NCBI GenBank assembly: GCA_009924725.1
Contig: RFRA01000032.1
Span: 1 to 9,390, forward strand
DNA from: Actinomycetota bacterium
Lineage (GTDB): Bacteria > Actinomycetota > Actinomycetes > Nanopelagicales > Nanopelagicaceae
Direction of reading: 5' to 3'
Length of the DNA: 9,390 nucleotides
A model generated the notes under the pieces. The model was given only the letters and a program-made list of their open reading frames with translations, ran no database searches and was not told where the DNA came from. Position numbers and translations under genes: made by a program. This document shows positions 1 to 6,251 of this stretch, one piece after another (position 1 is the stretch's first letter; each line of letters begins with the position of its first letter).

Positions 1-797
1 CCGGTAGCCGCATCGCCCTTAGTTGGCAGCGAATCTAGGTACTTAGTACTAGCTAATTTCGCGGTTTTTACGGTGTGCTCAGCGCTAGTGCCACCGATGA
101 CAATGGCTAAGTGATACGGCGGGCAAGCAGCTGTGCCAATGGAACGCAACTTCTCGTCAAGCCAAGTCATAAATGATTTCGGATTTAAAATTGCTTTAGT
201 CTCTTGATACAGGAATGACTTATTAGCGCTGCCGCCACCTTTAGCAATAAATAAGAAGTTGTATTCGTCGTAATGGTCGCTATCGGCATAGATCTCAATT
301 TGGGCCGGCAAGTTATTGCCAGTGTTCTTTTCTTCCCAAGTCGTTACTGGTGCCATCTGCGAATAGCGCAGATTTAAACTTGTGTAGGCATCATAAATAC
401 CTTTAGAGATCGCAACTTCATCTTTGCTCTGAGTTAAAACAAACTGACCTTTTTTGCCAGAGACGATTGCGGTGCCGGTGTCTTGGCACATTGGCAAAAT
501 TCCACCGGCTGAAATATTGGCATTTTTTAATAAATCTAAAGCTACGAAGCGATCATTAGGCGATGCTTCAGGGTCTTTTAAAATATTTGCCAGCTGCTGC
601 AGATGTTCAGCCCGCAAGTAATGTGAGATATCGTGAATTGCAGTGCTAGTTAATTTCTCAATTGCCTCTGGTGCGATTTCAAGAAACTCTAGTTCGCCAA
701 CTTTTAACGTGCGAACGCCTTCAGTTCCAAGGCTGCGATATTTGGTGGTATCCGGACCAACTGGCAATAAATCAGAGTATGTGAATTCAGGAGACAT
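1..797 (-). CDS. fum: Fumarate hydratase class I, [4Fe-4S] type, N-terminal part (truncated by window edge)
   Basis: Class I fumarases interconvert fumarate and (S)-malate in the cytoplasmic TCA cycle using an oxygen-sensitive [4Fe-4S] cluster. I translated the minus strand from the ATG at 797-795 and it stays open to the left edge, giving 265 full codons of a family about 550 residues long. Landmarks are the cluster-ligand segment GGILPMCQDTGTA with Cys104, the stretch FIAKGGGSANKSFL around residues 182-196, and the second ligand region GTAACPPYHLAIVIGGTSAEHT with Cys225. These match the spacing of E. coli FumA Cys105 and Cys224; the third cysteine lies outside the window. AGGTG about 7 bases upstream serves as ribosome binding site and overlaps the xseB stop codon, so the gene is probably read as the third member of an xseA-xseB-fum operon. 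Family identification is firm. The catalytic half cannot be checked. Confidence 0.93.
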   Translation of the reverse strand, partial: MSPEFTYSDLLPVGPDTTKYRSLGTEGVRTLKVGELEFLEIAPEAIEKLTSTAIHDISHYLRAEHLQQLANILKDPEASPNDRFVALDLLKNANISAGGILPMCQDTGTAIVSGKKGQFVLTQSKDEVAISKGIYDAYTSLNLRYSQMAPVTTWEEKNTGNNLPAQIEIYADSDHYDEYNFLFIAKGGGSANKSFLYQETKAILNPKSFMTWLDEKLRSIGTAACPPYHLAIVIGGTSAEHTVKTAKLASTKYLDSLPTKGDAAT

Positions 798-806
798 CTG
801 GTGCAC

Positions 807-1004
807 CTATTCGCTTGGCTTAACTGAATCTAACTTTGCCTTCGCCCCATCTAGCCATTCCTGGCAGATCTTTGCGAGTTCTTCGCCGCGTTCCCATAAC
901 TTCAAGGAATCTTCGAGGGTAGCGCCACCAGTTTCTAGCGATGAAACAACCTGCGCCAGCTCGTCACGCGCTGCTTCATATGAGATCTTCTTATCTGCGG
1001 CCAT
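807..1004 (-). CDS. xseB: Exodeoxyribonuclease VII small subunit
   Basis: XseB is the small helical subunit of exonuclease VII. Several copies bind each XseA, and the complex degrades single-stranded DNA from either end in repair and mutation avoidance. The 65-residue product is of normal family size and shows the signature in order: SYEAARDELAQVVSSLETGG (residues 8-27), LEDSLKLWERGEEL (30-43), then CQEWLDGAKAKL (47-58). It is predicted to be an antiparallel pair of helices with no membrane segment. It lies 23 bp behind the xseA stop and 9 bp ahead of the fumarase start. No good Shine-Dalgarno is visible at the ATG, but TAGATT sits six bases upstream, so a leaderless internal transcript is possible besides readthrough from xseA. 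Confidence 0.95.
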   Translation of the reverse strand: MAADKKISYEAARDELAQVVSSLETGGATLEDSLKLWERGEELAKICQEWLDGAKAKLDSVKPSE

Positions 1005-1010
1005 GGCTTA

Positions 1011-1016
1011 AATCTA
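1011..1016 (-). promoter_or_regulatory. Candidate -10 hexamer for leaderless xseB(-fum) transcript
   Basis: On the minus strand TAGATT fits the actinobacterial TANNNT -10 pattern and is separated from the xseB ATG by six bases, which would put transcription initiation at or next to the start codon. A usable Shine-Dalgarno is absent. No convincing -35 element was found, so this rests on the hexamer and its spacing only. Confidence 0.35.
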
Positions 1017-1027
1017 CTGCCTGCTCT

Positions 1028-2227
1028 TTAACTTGTAACCATGGCGCTGGTCTCACCTTGGGCCAGCCTAATTCGTAGCTTTTCGCCATCTTTTAGCGCA
1101 GCGCTATCGCGGGCAATGCTGCCATCGGCTAATTGCACTACGGCATATCCACGATCAAGGGTGGCCTGTGGCGAAAGTGCGCGCACTCGAGCCGTGACTT
1201 GTTGCAACTCTTCTTGGGCAATTGCCAGGCGGCCTTGGAAACTTCGGATAGAACGATCGCGCAAGTTAGTAATTATTTCTAACCGCGAGGTAATCATCAC
1301 TGCTGGGTCACGCAACACTGGGCGCGCAGCCAAGTTGGCAATTTTAGAACTTTCCAGTTCAATCATATTTCGCATAAAGCGGCTAGCGCGATCACGAAGT
1401 TTTTCAATCAAATCAATTTCTTCATTAATATCTGGCACCACGCGCTTTGCCGCATCAGTCGGAGTAGATGCGCGGAAGTCGGCAACGAGATCAAGTAGCG
1501 GTGAATCTTTCTCATGGCCAATCGCACTAACAATTGGCGTGCTGCACTTAGCAGCTAAGCGAACTAAACCTTCATCGCTAAATGGCAAGAGATCTTCAAA
1601 GGATCCGCCACCACGAGTAATGATGATGACATCAACATCGGCTAGCGCTTCGAGTTCTGCAAGCGCTGCTGATACTTCACTAACTGCCGCGGCTCCTTGC
1701 ACGGTTACTTCGCGAATCTCAAATTGCACAGCTGGCCAACGTCGCTTGGCATTTTCAACCACATCGCGTTCGGCATCGGTATTGCGGCCGCAGATCAAAC
1801 CAATTTTGCGGGGCAGTAGTGGCAATGAAACTTTATTTTCCGAATCAAATAAACCTTCAGCAGCCAACATAGTTTTAAGTGCTTCAAGACGTGCTAATAA
1901 TTCACCAACGCCAACTTGGCGAATCTCACGGGCCGATAAAGTGTAAGAACCATTCTTGGTATACCAAGAGCCTTTGGCATAAAGCACAACGCGAGCATTT
2001 GCTGGCAGTGGTGCGACGCTGGCTAATACTGATTTGTGGCACATCACCGAAAGGCTCATATCAACGCTGGAATCACGCAGGCGCAGAAAAGCCATGCCAC
2101 CGCTGCGTTCATTGAGTTCGGCGATCTCGCCTTCGATCCAGATTGGCCCTAATCGATCGAGATATTCCTTGATCGCTTCAGTAACCGCCCTAACTGGTGC
2201 GGGAGAATCACTTGAAGTTTCGAGCAT
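1028..2227 (-). CDS. xseA: Exodeoxyribonuclease VII large (catalytic) subunit
   Basis: XseA is the catalytic subunit of exonuclease VII, a cytoplasmic metal-dependent single-strand DNA exonuclease that works with XseB. The 399-residue protein has an N-terminal OB-fold DNA-binding region (about residues 12-105, containing GPIWIEGEIAEL), then the ExoVII catalytic domain. Visible motifs are GLICGRNTDAERDV (143-156), TRGGGSFEDL (204-213), AIGHEKDSPLLDLVADFRAS (235-254), which carries the conserved GHE-D and VADxRA elements, and the C-terminal LSPQATLDRGYAVV (351-364). It is shorter than the roughly 456-residue E. coli protein, mainly in the coiled-coil arm, as I recall for actinobacterial homologues. 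The ATG at 2227 has AGGA seven bases upstream. xseB follows after 23 bp, and ispH diverges 26 bp away. Confidence 0.96.
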   Translation of the reverse strand: MLETSSDSPAPVRAVTEAIKEYLDRLGPIWIEGEIAELNERSGGMAFLRLRDSSVDMSLSVMCHKSVLASVAPLPANARVVLYAKGSWYTKNGSYTLSAREIRQVGVGELLARLEALKTMLAAEGLFDSENKVSLPLLPRKIGLICGRNTDAERDVVENAKRRWPAVQFEIREVTVQGAAAVSEVSAALAELEALADVDVIIITRGGGSFEDLLPFSDEGLVRLAAKCSTPIVSAIGHEKDSPLLDLVADFRASTPTDAAKRVVPDINEEIDLIEKLRDRASRFMRNMIELESSKIANLAARPVLRDPAVMITSRLEIITNLRDRSIRSFQGRLAIAQEELQQVTARVRALSPQATLDRGYAVVQLADGSIARDSAALKDGEKLRIRLAQGETSAMVTS

Positions 2228-2240
2228 GGATTGATCCTAA

Positions 2241-2247
2241 TAGACTA
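2241..2247. promoter_or_regulatory. Overlapping divergent -10 candidates between xseA and ispH
   Basis: The 26 bp between the two start codons contain TAGACT on the plus strand (2241-2246), seven bases before the ispH ATG, and TAGTCT on the minus strand (2247-2242), fourteen bases before the xseA ATG. Both fit TANNNT and they share five base pairs. The ispH transcript would be leaderless, since there is no Shine-Dalgarno before its ATG. The xseA transcript would have a short leader with its AGGA site at 2238-2235. Any -35 contacts would fall inside the opposite gene. Confidence 0.4.
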
Positions 2248-2253
2248 AGCGAC

Positions 2254-3207
2254 ATGAGTAAGCGGATCCTCTTAGCTGCGCCACGCGGGTATTGTGCCGG
2301 CGTTGACCGAGCCGTGATCACTGTTGAAAAAGCGCTCGAGCTCTACGGTGCTCCGGTTTATGTACGCAAGCAGATCGTGCACAACAAGCATGTGGTTGCA
2401 ACCCTTGAATCTCGCGGCGCCATCTTCGTTGATCAAACTGATGAAGTACCCGAAGGCAAGATCGTAGTTTTCTCAGCTCACGGAGTTTCGCCAGCAGTTC
2501 ATACCGAGGCGGCAAACCGTAATCTAAAGACCATTGATGCAACTTGCCCGTTAGTTACCAAAGTTCACCATGAAGCGCGACGTTTCGCCGCTGAAGAGTT
2601 AGAGATTTTATTTATTGGCCACGAAGGCCATGAAGAAGTCGAAGGCACTATGGGTGAAGCAGTCGGCAAAGTTAAATTAGTCGATGGCCTTGATTCTGCT
2701 CGCACCGTGCAACCAACGCCAGGTAAGAAGTTGGCTTGGCTATCACAAACAACTCTTAGCGTTGATGAAGCTCTGCAATCAGTTGCGATTCTAAAAGAAC
2801 GTTTCCCGGATATTCAAGATCCACCATCAGATGACATTTGTTACGCAACCACGAATCGTCAAGATGCCATCAAAGTAATTGCCCCACAAGCAGATTTAGT
2901 AATTGTGGTTGGTTCAACGAATTCATCTAACTCAGTGCGCTTAGTTGAAGTTGCCAAGGAATATGGCACACCGCAGGCTTACTTAATTGACTATGCCGCA
3001 GAAGCTAAAGATGAATGGCTAACTGGCGTTGAAACCATTGGTGTTACCAGCGGTGCTTCAGTACCTGAAATCTTGGTCGATGATTTACTAAAGTGGTTAG
3101 CAGAGCGCGGTTTCGCAGATGTTGAAACTGTTACAGCAGCGCAAGAGTCATTGCTATTTGCGCTGCCTCCAGAGCTACGTAAAGATCTAAAGGCAGCGCA
3201 AGCTTAA
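2254..3207 (+). CDS. ispH: 4-hydroxy-3-methylbut-2-enyl diphosphate reductase (IspH/LytB)
   Basis: IspH converts HMBPP to isopentenyl and dimethylallyl diphosphate, the final MEP-pathway step, using an iron-sulfur cluster in the cytoplasm. From the ATG at 2254 the protein has 317 residues, close to the 316 of E. coli. The three cluster cysteines are present: Cys14 (APRGYCAGVDRA), Cys98 (DATCPLV) and Cys196 (DDICYATTNRQ). Substrate-site residues are also present: His43 (VHNKHVV), His76 (FSAHGVSP), the GHEGHEEVEGTMGE block with His126 and Glu128, the SSNS stretch at 224-227, and Ser269 in TSGAS. An in-frame ATG at 2197 was rejected because it lies inside xseA and adds 19 unrelated residues. The gene stands alone on its strand and ends 5 bp from the convergent small gene, with no obvious intrinsic terminator between them. 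Confidence 0.97.
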   Translation: MSKRILLAAPRGYCAGVDRAVITVEKALELYGAPVYVRKQIVHNKHVVATLESRGAIFVDQTDEVPEGKIVVFSAHGVSPAVHTEAANRNLKTIDATCPLVTKVHHEARRFAAEELEILFIGHEGHEEVEGTMGEAVGKVKLVDGLDSARTVQPTPGKKLAWLSQTTLSVDEALQSVAILKERFPDIQDPPSDDICYATTNRQDAIKVIAPQADLVIVVGSTNSSNSVRLVEVAKEYGTPQAYLIDYAAEAKDEWLTGVETIGVTSGASVPEILVDDLLKWLAERGFADVETVTAAQESLLFALPPELRKDLKAAQA

Positions 3208-3212
3208 ATAGC

Positions 3213-3446
3213 TTATTGAGTTACTTCTGAAAGTGCTTTCTTGTAGATCGTCTTTTGGAAGTAGCCAAGACCAAACCAAAGACAGAGAATTACATACCAA
3301 AAGCTCTCAGCTGAGGTCATAGTTACCAAGCCACGTTCACTTAGCGCTTTCTTTACAGGGACTTTTGCGAAGTAACCGGCACCGAACGCGATGCACTGTA
3401 AGAAGTACCAAAAGGTTTCCATTGAAGTTAATTTCTTATCGTTCAT
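3213..3446 (-). CDS. Small hydrophobic protein with two tandem 37-residue modules, unknown function
   Basis: I do not recognise this 77-residue product. It is built from an internal duplication. Residues 8-37 read S-x-E-T-FWY-x3-C-x2-FGAGYF-x-K-x3-KKALSE, and residues 45-74 repeat this as S-x-E-S-FWY-x3-C-x2-FGLGYF-x-K-x3-KKALSE, 18 of 30 positions identical at a 37-residue period. Each module has an aromatic hydrophobic stretch (about residues 11-27 and 48-64) followed by a basic patch, which suggests two membrane-spanning or membrane-lying helices. The cysteine in each stretch (Cys18, Cys55) is conserved between copies. The ATG at 3446 is chosen because GGGAG lies 5-6 bases upstream; a TTG at 3458 would add four residues but would place that site inside the coding region. 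The gene follows the membrane-protein gene by 85 bp and probably has its own promoter. Confidence 0.8.
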   Translation of the reverse strand: MNDKKLTSMETFWYFLQCIAFGAGYFAKVPVKKALSERGLVTMTSAESFWYVILCLWFGLGYFQKTIYKKALSEVTQ

Positions 3447-3453
3447 AATCTCT

Positions 3454-3470
3454 CCCAATCGTAAGTTGGG
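3454..3470 (-). promoter_or_regulatory. Inverted repeat overlapping the ribosome binding site of the tandem-module gene
   Basis: On the minus strand CCCAA (3470-3466) and TTGGG (3458-3454) form a 5-bp stem with a 7-base loop. Its 3' arm overlaps the GGGAG Shine-Dalgarno of the small gene starting at 3446. The loop contains TACGAT, a TANNNT match at 3463-3458, so the same bases could instead be a -10 element or operator. The stem is short, and its function is conjecture. Confidence 0.3.
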
Positions 3471-3494
3471 CGAAGTTTGGCACCTATATTTTGC

Positions 3495-3508
3495 TAGGGA
3501 TAGCCCTA
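3495..3508. other. Short inverted repeat in the 85-bp gap behind the membrane-protein gene
   Basis: TAGGG (3495-3499) and CCCTA (3504-3508) flank ATAG. On the plus strand a run of six T follows at 3515-3520, seven bases away. On the minus strand, the direction of the flanking genes, no U tract follows. It could be an operator for the tandem-module gene or a weak terminator for plus-strand readthrough from ispH. The bases from 3459 to 3531 are otherwise non-coding. Confidence 0.3.
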
Positions 3509-3531
3509 ATTTGATTTTTTAAGTGAATTAT

Positions 3532-3945
3532 TTATGCAGCGCTTTGGCGCTTTTGTGCTTTGGCGCGACGATCAAAGTAGAAATACCAAGCGTAGGCAGC
3601 TGAGATAAGTAAGAACGGTGCTTGGCTGGCAAGGGCAGCTAAGAAATCAATGCCTAAGCGAGTGATCTTTAGGCCGTCTTTAGTAATAAGCTCAATGAAG
3701 GCAAGGGAAGCAAAAGCAAGTGGTGGGTTAACCGCAGCCACATAACTCGTGCCATTGCGACCGTATTGAACGCCGCCAAAAGTCACCAACATAATTACTA
3801 AACCAGTGACGATTCCAAAACCATTGCGCACTAGAAGTTCTAGGTACGAGAAGATGCCAATGAAGAAGAACTGAAGAACGATGATGCCCTCTTTTTTCAG
3901 ACCAGGGCCAGTTATTGCGACTTTACGACCAACTGTTGTGCTCAT
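3532..3945 (-). CDS. Four-helix integral membrane protein, possibly DUF6542-like
   Basis: The 137-residue product is a predicted membrane protein with four hydrophobic segments at about residues 20-38, 43-61, 67-87 (with an NPP turn) and 99-123. It has a basic N-terminus (GRKVA, GPGLKK) and a basic tail, DRRAKAQKRQ, which would place both ends in the cytoplasm. No catalytic motif is visible. Mycobacteria and relatives have a small membrane protein (DUF6542 type, as I recall) at the equivalent position between ispH and ychF, and this gene is probably its counterpart. That is a synteny argument, not a sequence match. Its ATG overlaps the rmuC stop by one base (TAATG), with GAGGATGAG just upstream inside rmuC, so translation is likely coupled to rmuC. 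Confidence 0.8.
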   Translation of the reverse strand: MSTTVGRKVAITGPGLKKEGIIVLQFFFIGIFSYLELLVRNGFGIVTGLVIMLVTFGGVQYGRNGTSYVAAVNPPLAFASLAFIELITKDGLKITRLGIDFLAALASQAPFLLISAAYAWYFYFDRRAKAQKRQSAA

Positions 3946-5126
3946 TATTTCTCATCCTCTTCAGCATCGATGTAATCAATTTCAAGGGCCGCAGATTTAA
4001 TCGCACGAACTTCATCATCAACATCAGTTAACGGCGCTAGTTTATTGGCACCAGTGCTTACGCCGAGGTTCACCATGCTGCGAGCCGGACGTAATAGCGA
4101 GGTTTCAGCAGTTTGAATCACATCATTAAAGCCGCGTTCAACCGACTTAATACGATCGCCCAAGGTGGCTAGCTTTGCGTGCAGTGCACCAACGCGCTTT
4201 AGTAGCTCGCTGGCATGGCCTTGAATCGCAACTGCGTTATCGGCTAGATCTTGGCGACCAAAGGCATAAGCCACTGTGCGCAAAAGAGCCAACATATTTG
4301 TCGGCGTAGCGATCGTGACATTCTTAGCAAATGCTTTCTCAAGCAACATTGGATCAACGCGTAATGACTCAGACAAGATTGACTCGAAAGGCGCGAAAAG
4401 CACTACAAAATCAGGGGAGAAGGTAACGCCCTGATAATCGCGCTTTGCCAGTGCTTCGACATGCTTTAACAAATCTTTAGCATGCTGTTGCATAAGTGCA
4501 TCGCGAGTTTCTTCATCATCAGCATCGACTGCTTCTAAGAAGCGAGTAAATGGAAACTTAGAGTCAATAAAGATTCGTGAGCCGCCAGGAATAGCAATCT
4601 GAATATCGGGGCGAGAGATTTCATCATTGCCGCGATCGGAACTTTGTTTTTCAAAGTGAATGCCTTCGATTAAACCAGCATTTTCCAGCAACATTTCGAG
4701 TTGAACTTCACCGAAGCGACCACGAGTTTGAGAACTAGAAAGTGCGCCCGCCAACTTTGTGGCTTGCTCAAGTAAATTTTGGTTACCAACTTGCATTGAT
4801 TCGATCTGAGTTTTAATTGCCGACTCGGCAGCAGCTCGTTTGGTTTCGGCGTCGGCAGTTTGAGTTGATAGTGAATTCATGCGGGTCTTCACATCATCGA
4901 GTGCTTGATTTAATGCAGCGCTAGAAGTGTTTTGGGTATTCATCGTTGCAATTTGCTGCGTTAAATTTTCAACTAGCGCCTTTGCCCCAGCGAGTTCGGC
5001 CGCGATGCCAGCTGCTGCTGAATCACCTTGCGCCTGATCTGCCTTGTTTTTAAGGCTCGCGATGAAGAAACCAAGGGCTAAACCGATGGCTAAACCTGTT
5101 AAAAGAACCACTACTGATGCTGACAT
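3945..5126 (-). CDS. rmuC: DNA recombination protein RmuC homologue
   Basis: RmuC proteins are membrane-tethered and carry a predicted restriction-endonuclease-like nuclease core. E. coli RmuC limits recombination at inverted repeats, but the biochemical activity is not well defined. The 393-residue product starts with one hydrophobic anchor (residues 4-24), followed by a long alanine/glutamine-rich coiled coil (about 35-130). The core follows, with RGRFGEVQLEMLLENAGL (135-152), SRPDIQIAIPGGSRIFIDSK (171-190, the PD...D-x-K nuclease-like signature), the Lys-x-Tyr region (228-231), FVVLFAPFESIL (240-251) and ATPTNMLALLRTVAY (273-287). It ends in an acidic tail. The ATG at 5126 follows a 51-bp gap divergent from ychF; no strong Shine-Dalgarno is seen, only AGG three bases upstream. 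The next gene overlaps its stop. Confidence 0.93.
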   Translation of the reverse strand: MSASVVVLLTGLAIGLALGFFIASLKNKADQAQGDSAAAGIAAELAGAKALVENLTQQIATMNTQNTSSAALNQALDDVKTRMNSLSTQTADAETKRAAAESAIKTQIESMQVGNQNLLEQATKLAGALSSSQTRGRFGEVQLEMLLENAGLIEGIHFEKQSSDRGNDEISRPDIQIAIPGGSRIFIDSKFPFTRFLEAVDADDEETRDALMQQHAKDLLKHVEALAKRDYQGVTFSPDFVVLFAPFESILSESLRVDPMLLEKAFAKNVTIATPTNMLALLRTVAYAFGRQDLADNAVAIQGHASELLKRVGALHAKLATLGDRIKSVERGFNDVIQTAETSLLRPARSMVNLGVSTGANKLAPLTDVDDEVRAIKSAALEIDYIDAEEDEK

Positions 5127-5162
5127 AGGCCTATCGTGGCAGGAAGCACTGACATACTCGCG

Positions 5163-5168
5163 TAGGCT
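5163..5168 (+). promoter_or_regulatory. Candidate -10 hexamer for ychF-typA
   Basis: TAGGCT matches TANNNT and lies nine bases before the GTG start of ychF, so initiation would occur within about three bases of the start codon. There is no Shine-Dalgarno before the GTG. CATACT at 5153-5158 is an alternative -10 that would give a leader of roughly twelve bases. The 51-bp gap with rmuC must hold both divergent promoters. Confidence 0.4.
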
Positions 5169-5177
5169 CTACTCCTC

Positions 5178-6251
5178 GTGAGCCTCTCAATCGGAATCGT
5201 CGGTCTGCCAAATGTGGGAAAGTCGACCCTTTTTAATGCCCTCACCAAAAACAACGTTCTAGCTGCCAACTACCCCTTTGCCACGATCGAGCCAAATGTC
5301 GGCGTAGTCGGAGTTCCAGATGAGCGCCTAGCTAAATTGGCTGAAATCTTCGGTTCGGAAAAGATTTTGCCAGCGGTTGTCTCATTTGTTGATATCGCCG
5401 GAATCGTTAAAGGCGCATCTGAAGGCGCTGGCCTCGGCAATAAGTTCCTGACCAATATTCGCGATACCGATGCAATCTGCCAGGTCATTCGTGTTTTCAC
5501 CGATGGCGATGTGGTTCACGTCGATGGTCGCGTTGATCCAGCTTCTGACATGGAAACAATTAACACTGAATTAGCGCTAGCTGATCTGCAAACTATTGAA
5601 AAAGCGTTGCCACGTTTAGAAAAAGAAGTTCGCTTAGCTAAAGATAAGCAGACTGTTCTAGATGCTGCAATTGCTGCAAATGAATGGTTGCAATCGGGTA
5701 AGCCACTTTCGCAGAGCAAAATTGATTTAACTGAGATTGCTGAGCTTCACCTCTTAACTGCTAAACCATTCTTATATGTTTTCAACGTTGATGCAGCTGA
5801 ATTAAATGATGCTGACCTGCGTAAGAAGTTGCAAGATCTAGTAACACCAGCCGAAGCAATTTTCCTTGATGCTAAGACTGAAGCTGAACTCGCTGAACTA
5901 AGCGATGAAGATGCCCTCGAATTGTTGCAATCAATTGGTTTGAAAGAACCAGGCCTTGCGACTTTGGCCCATGTTGGGTTTACAACTTTAGGACTGCAGA
6001 CATATTTAACTGCTGGCCCTAAAGAAGCACGTGCATGGACAATTCATAAAGGTGACACCGCACCCATGGCCGCTGGTGTTATTCATACCGATTTCCAAAA
6101 GGGATTCATTAAAGCCGAAATCGTCGGTTTTGCAGATCTCGTTGCAGCAGGATCCATGGCTGAAGCGAAAGCTAAAGGCAAAGTACGCATGGAAGGCAAG
6201 GAATATGTAATGGCCGACGGAGATGTAGTGGAGTTCAGATTCAATGTCTAA
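5178..6251 (+). CDS. ychF: Redox-regulated ATPase/GTPase YchF (OLA1 family)
   Basis: YchF is a universally conserved Obg-family P-loop protein that binds ribosomes, prefers ATP over GTP and modulates translation and oxidative-stress responses. The 357-residue product aligns along its length with E. coli YchF. It has G1 GLPNVGKST (9-17), the switch region NYPFATIEPNVGVV (31-44), G3 DIAG (72-75), the catalytic-loop histidine His114 in VVHVDG, and a C-terminal TGS domain (about 275-356) with AWTIHKGDTAP, AAGVIHTDFQKGFI and the ending DGDVVEFRFNV. The nucleotide-specificity motif normally NxxE reads NVDA (203-206), so the glutamate is alanine, encoded GCA. The GTG at 5178 is chosen because the conserved N-terminus begins there and no upstream start fits. 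It overlaps typA by 8 bp. Confidence 0.97.
   Translation: MSLSIGIVGLPNVGKSTLFNALTKNNVLAANYPFATIEPNVGVVGVPDERLAKLAEIFGSEKILPAVVSFVDIAGIVKGASEGAGLGNKFLTNIRDTDAICQVIRVFTDGDVVHVDGRVDPASDMETINTELALADLQTIEKALPRLEKEVRLAKDKQTVLDAAIAANEWLQSGKPLSQSKIDLTEIAELHLLTAKPFLYVFNVDAAELNDADLRKKLQDLVTPAEAIFLDAKTEAELAELSDEDALELLQSIGLKEPGLATLAHVGFTTLGLQTYLTAGPKEARAWTIHKGDTAPMAAGVIHTDFQKGFIKAEIVGFADLVAAGSMAEAKAKGKVRMEGKEYVMADGDVVEFRFNV

Noticed and set aside
1041..1946. A 301-codon open frame on the plus strand antisense to xseA
   Set aside because: It lies wholly within xseA, whose protein matches its family along its length. The antisense product is serine/arginine-rich low-complexity sequence with no recognisable domain and no ribosome binding site.
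2197..2253. Upstream in-frame ATG that would lengthen ispH by 19 residues
   Set aside because: It lies inside xseA on the other strand, the extra residues match nothing in IspH, and the ATG at 2254 gives the family's standard N-terminus and length.
3447..3458. TTG start four codons upstream for the tandem-module gene
   Set aside because: It would put the GGGAG ribosome site inside the coding region. The ATG at 3446 is correctly spaced from that site.
5125..5134. 10-bp palindrome ATAGGCCTAT over the rmuC start codon
   Set aside because: It is short, only 10 bp, with no supporting repeat nearby. Such palindromes are expected by chance in a window of this size.
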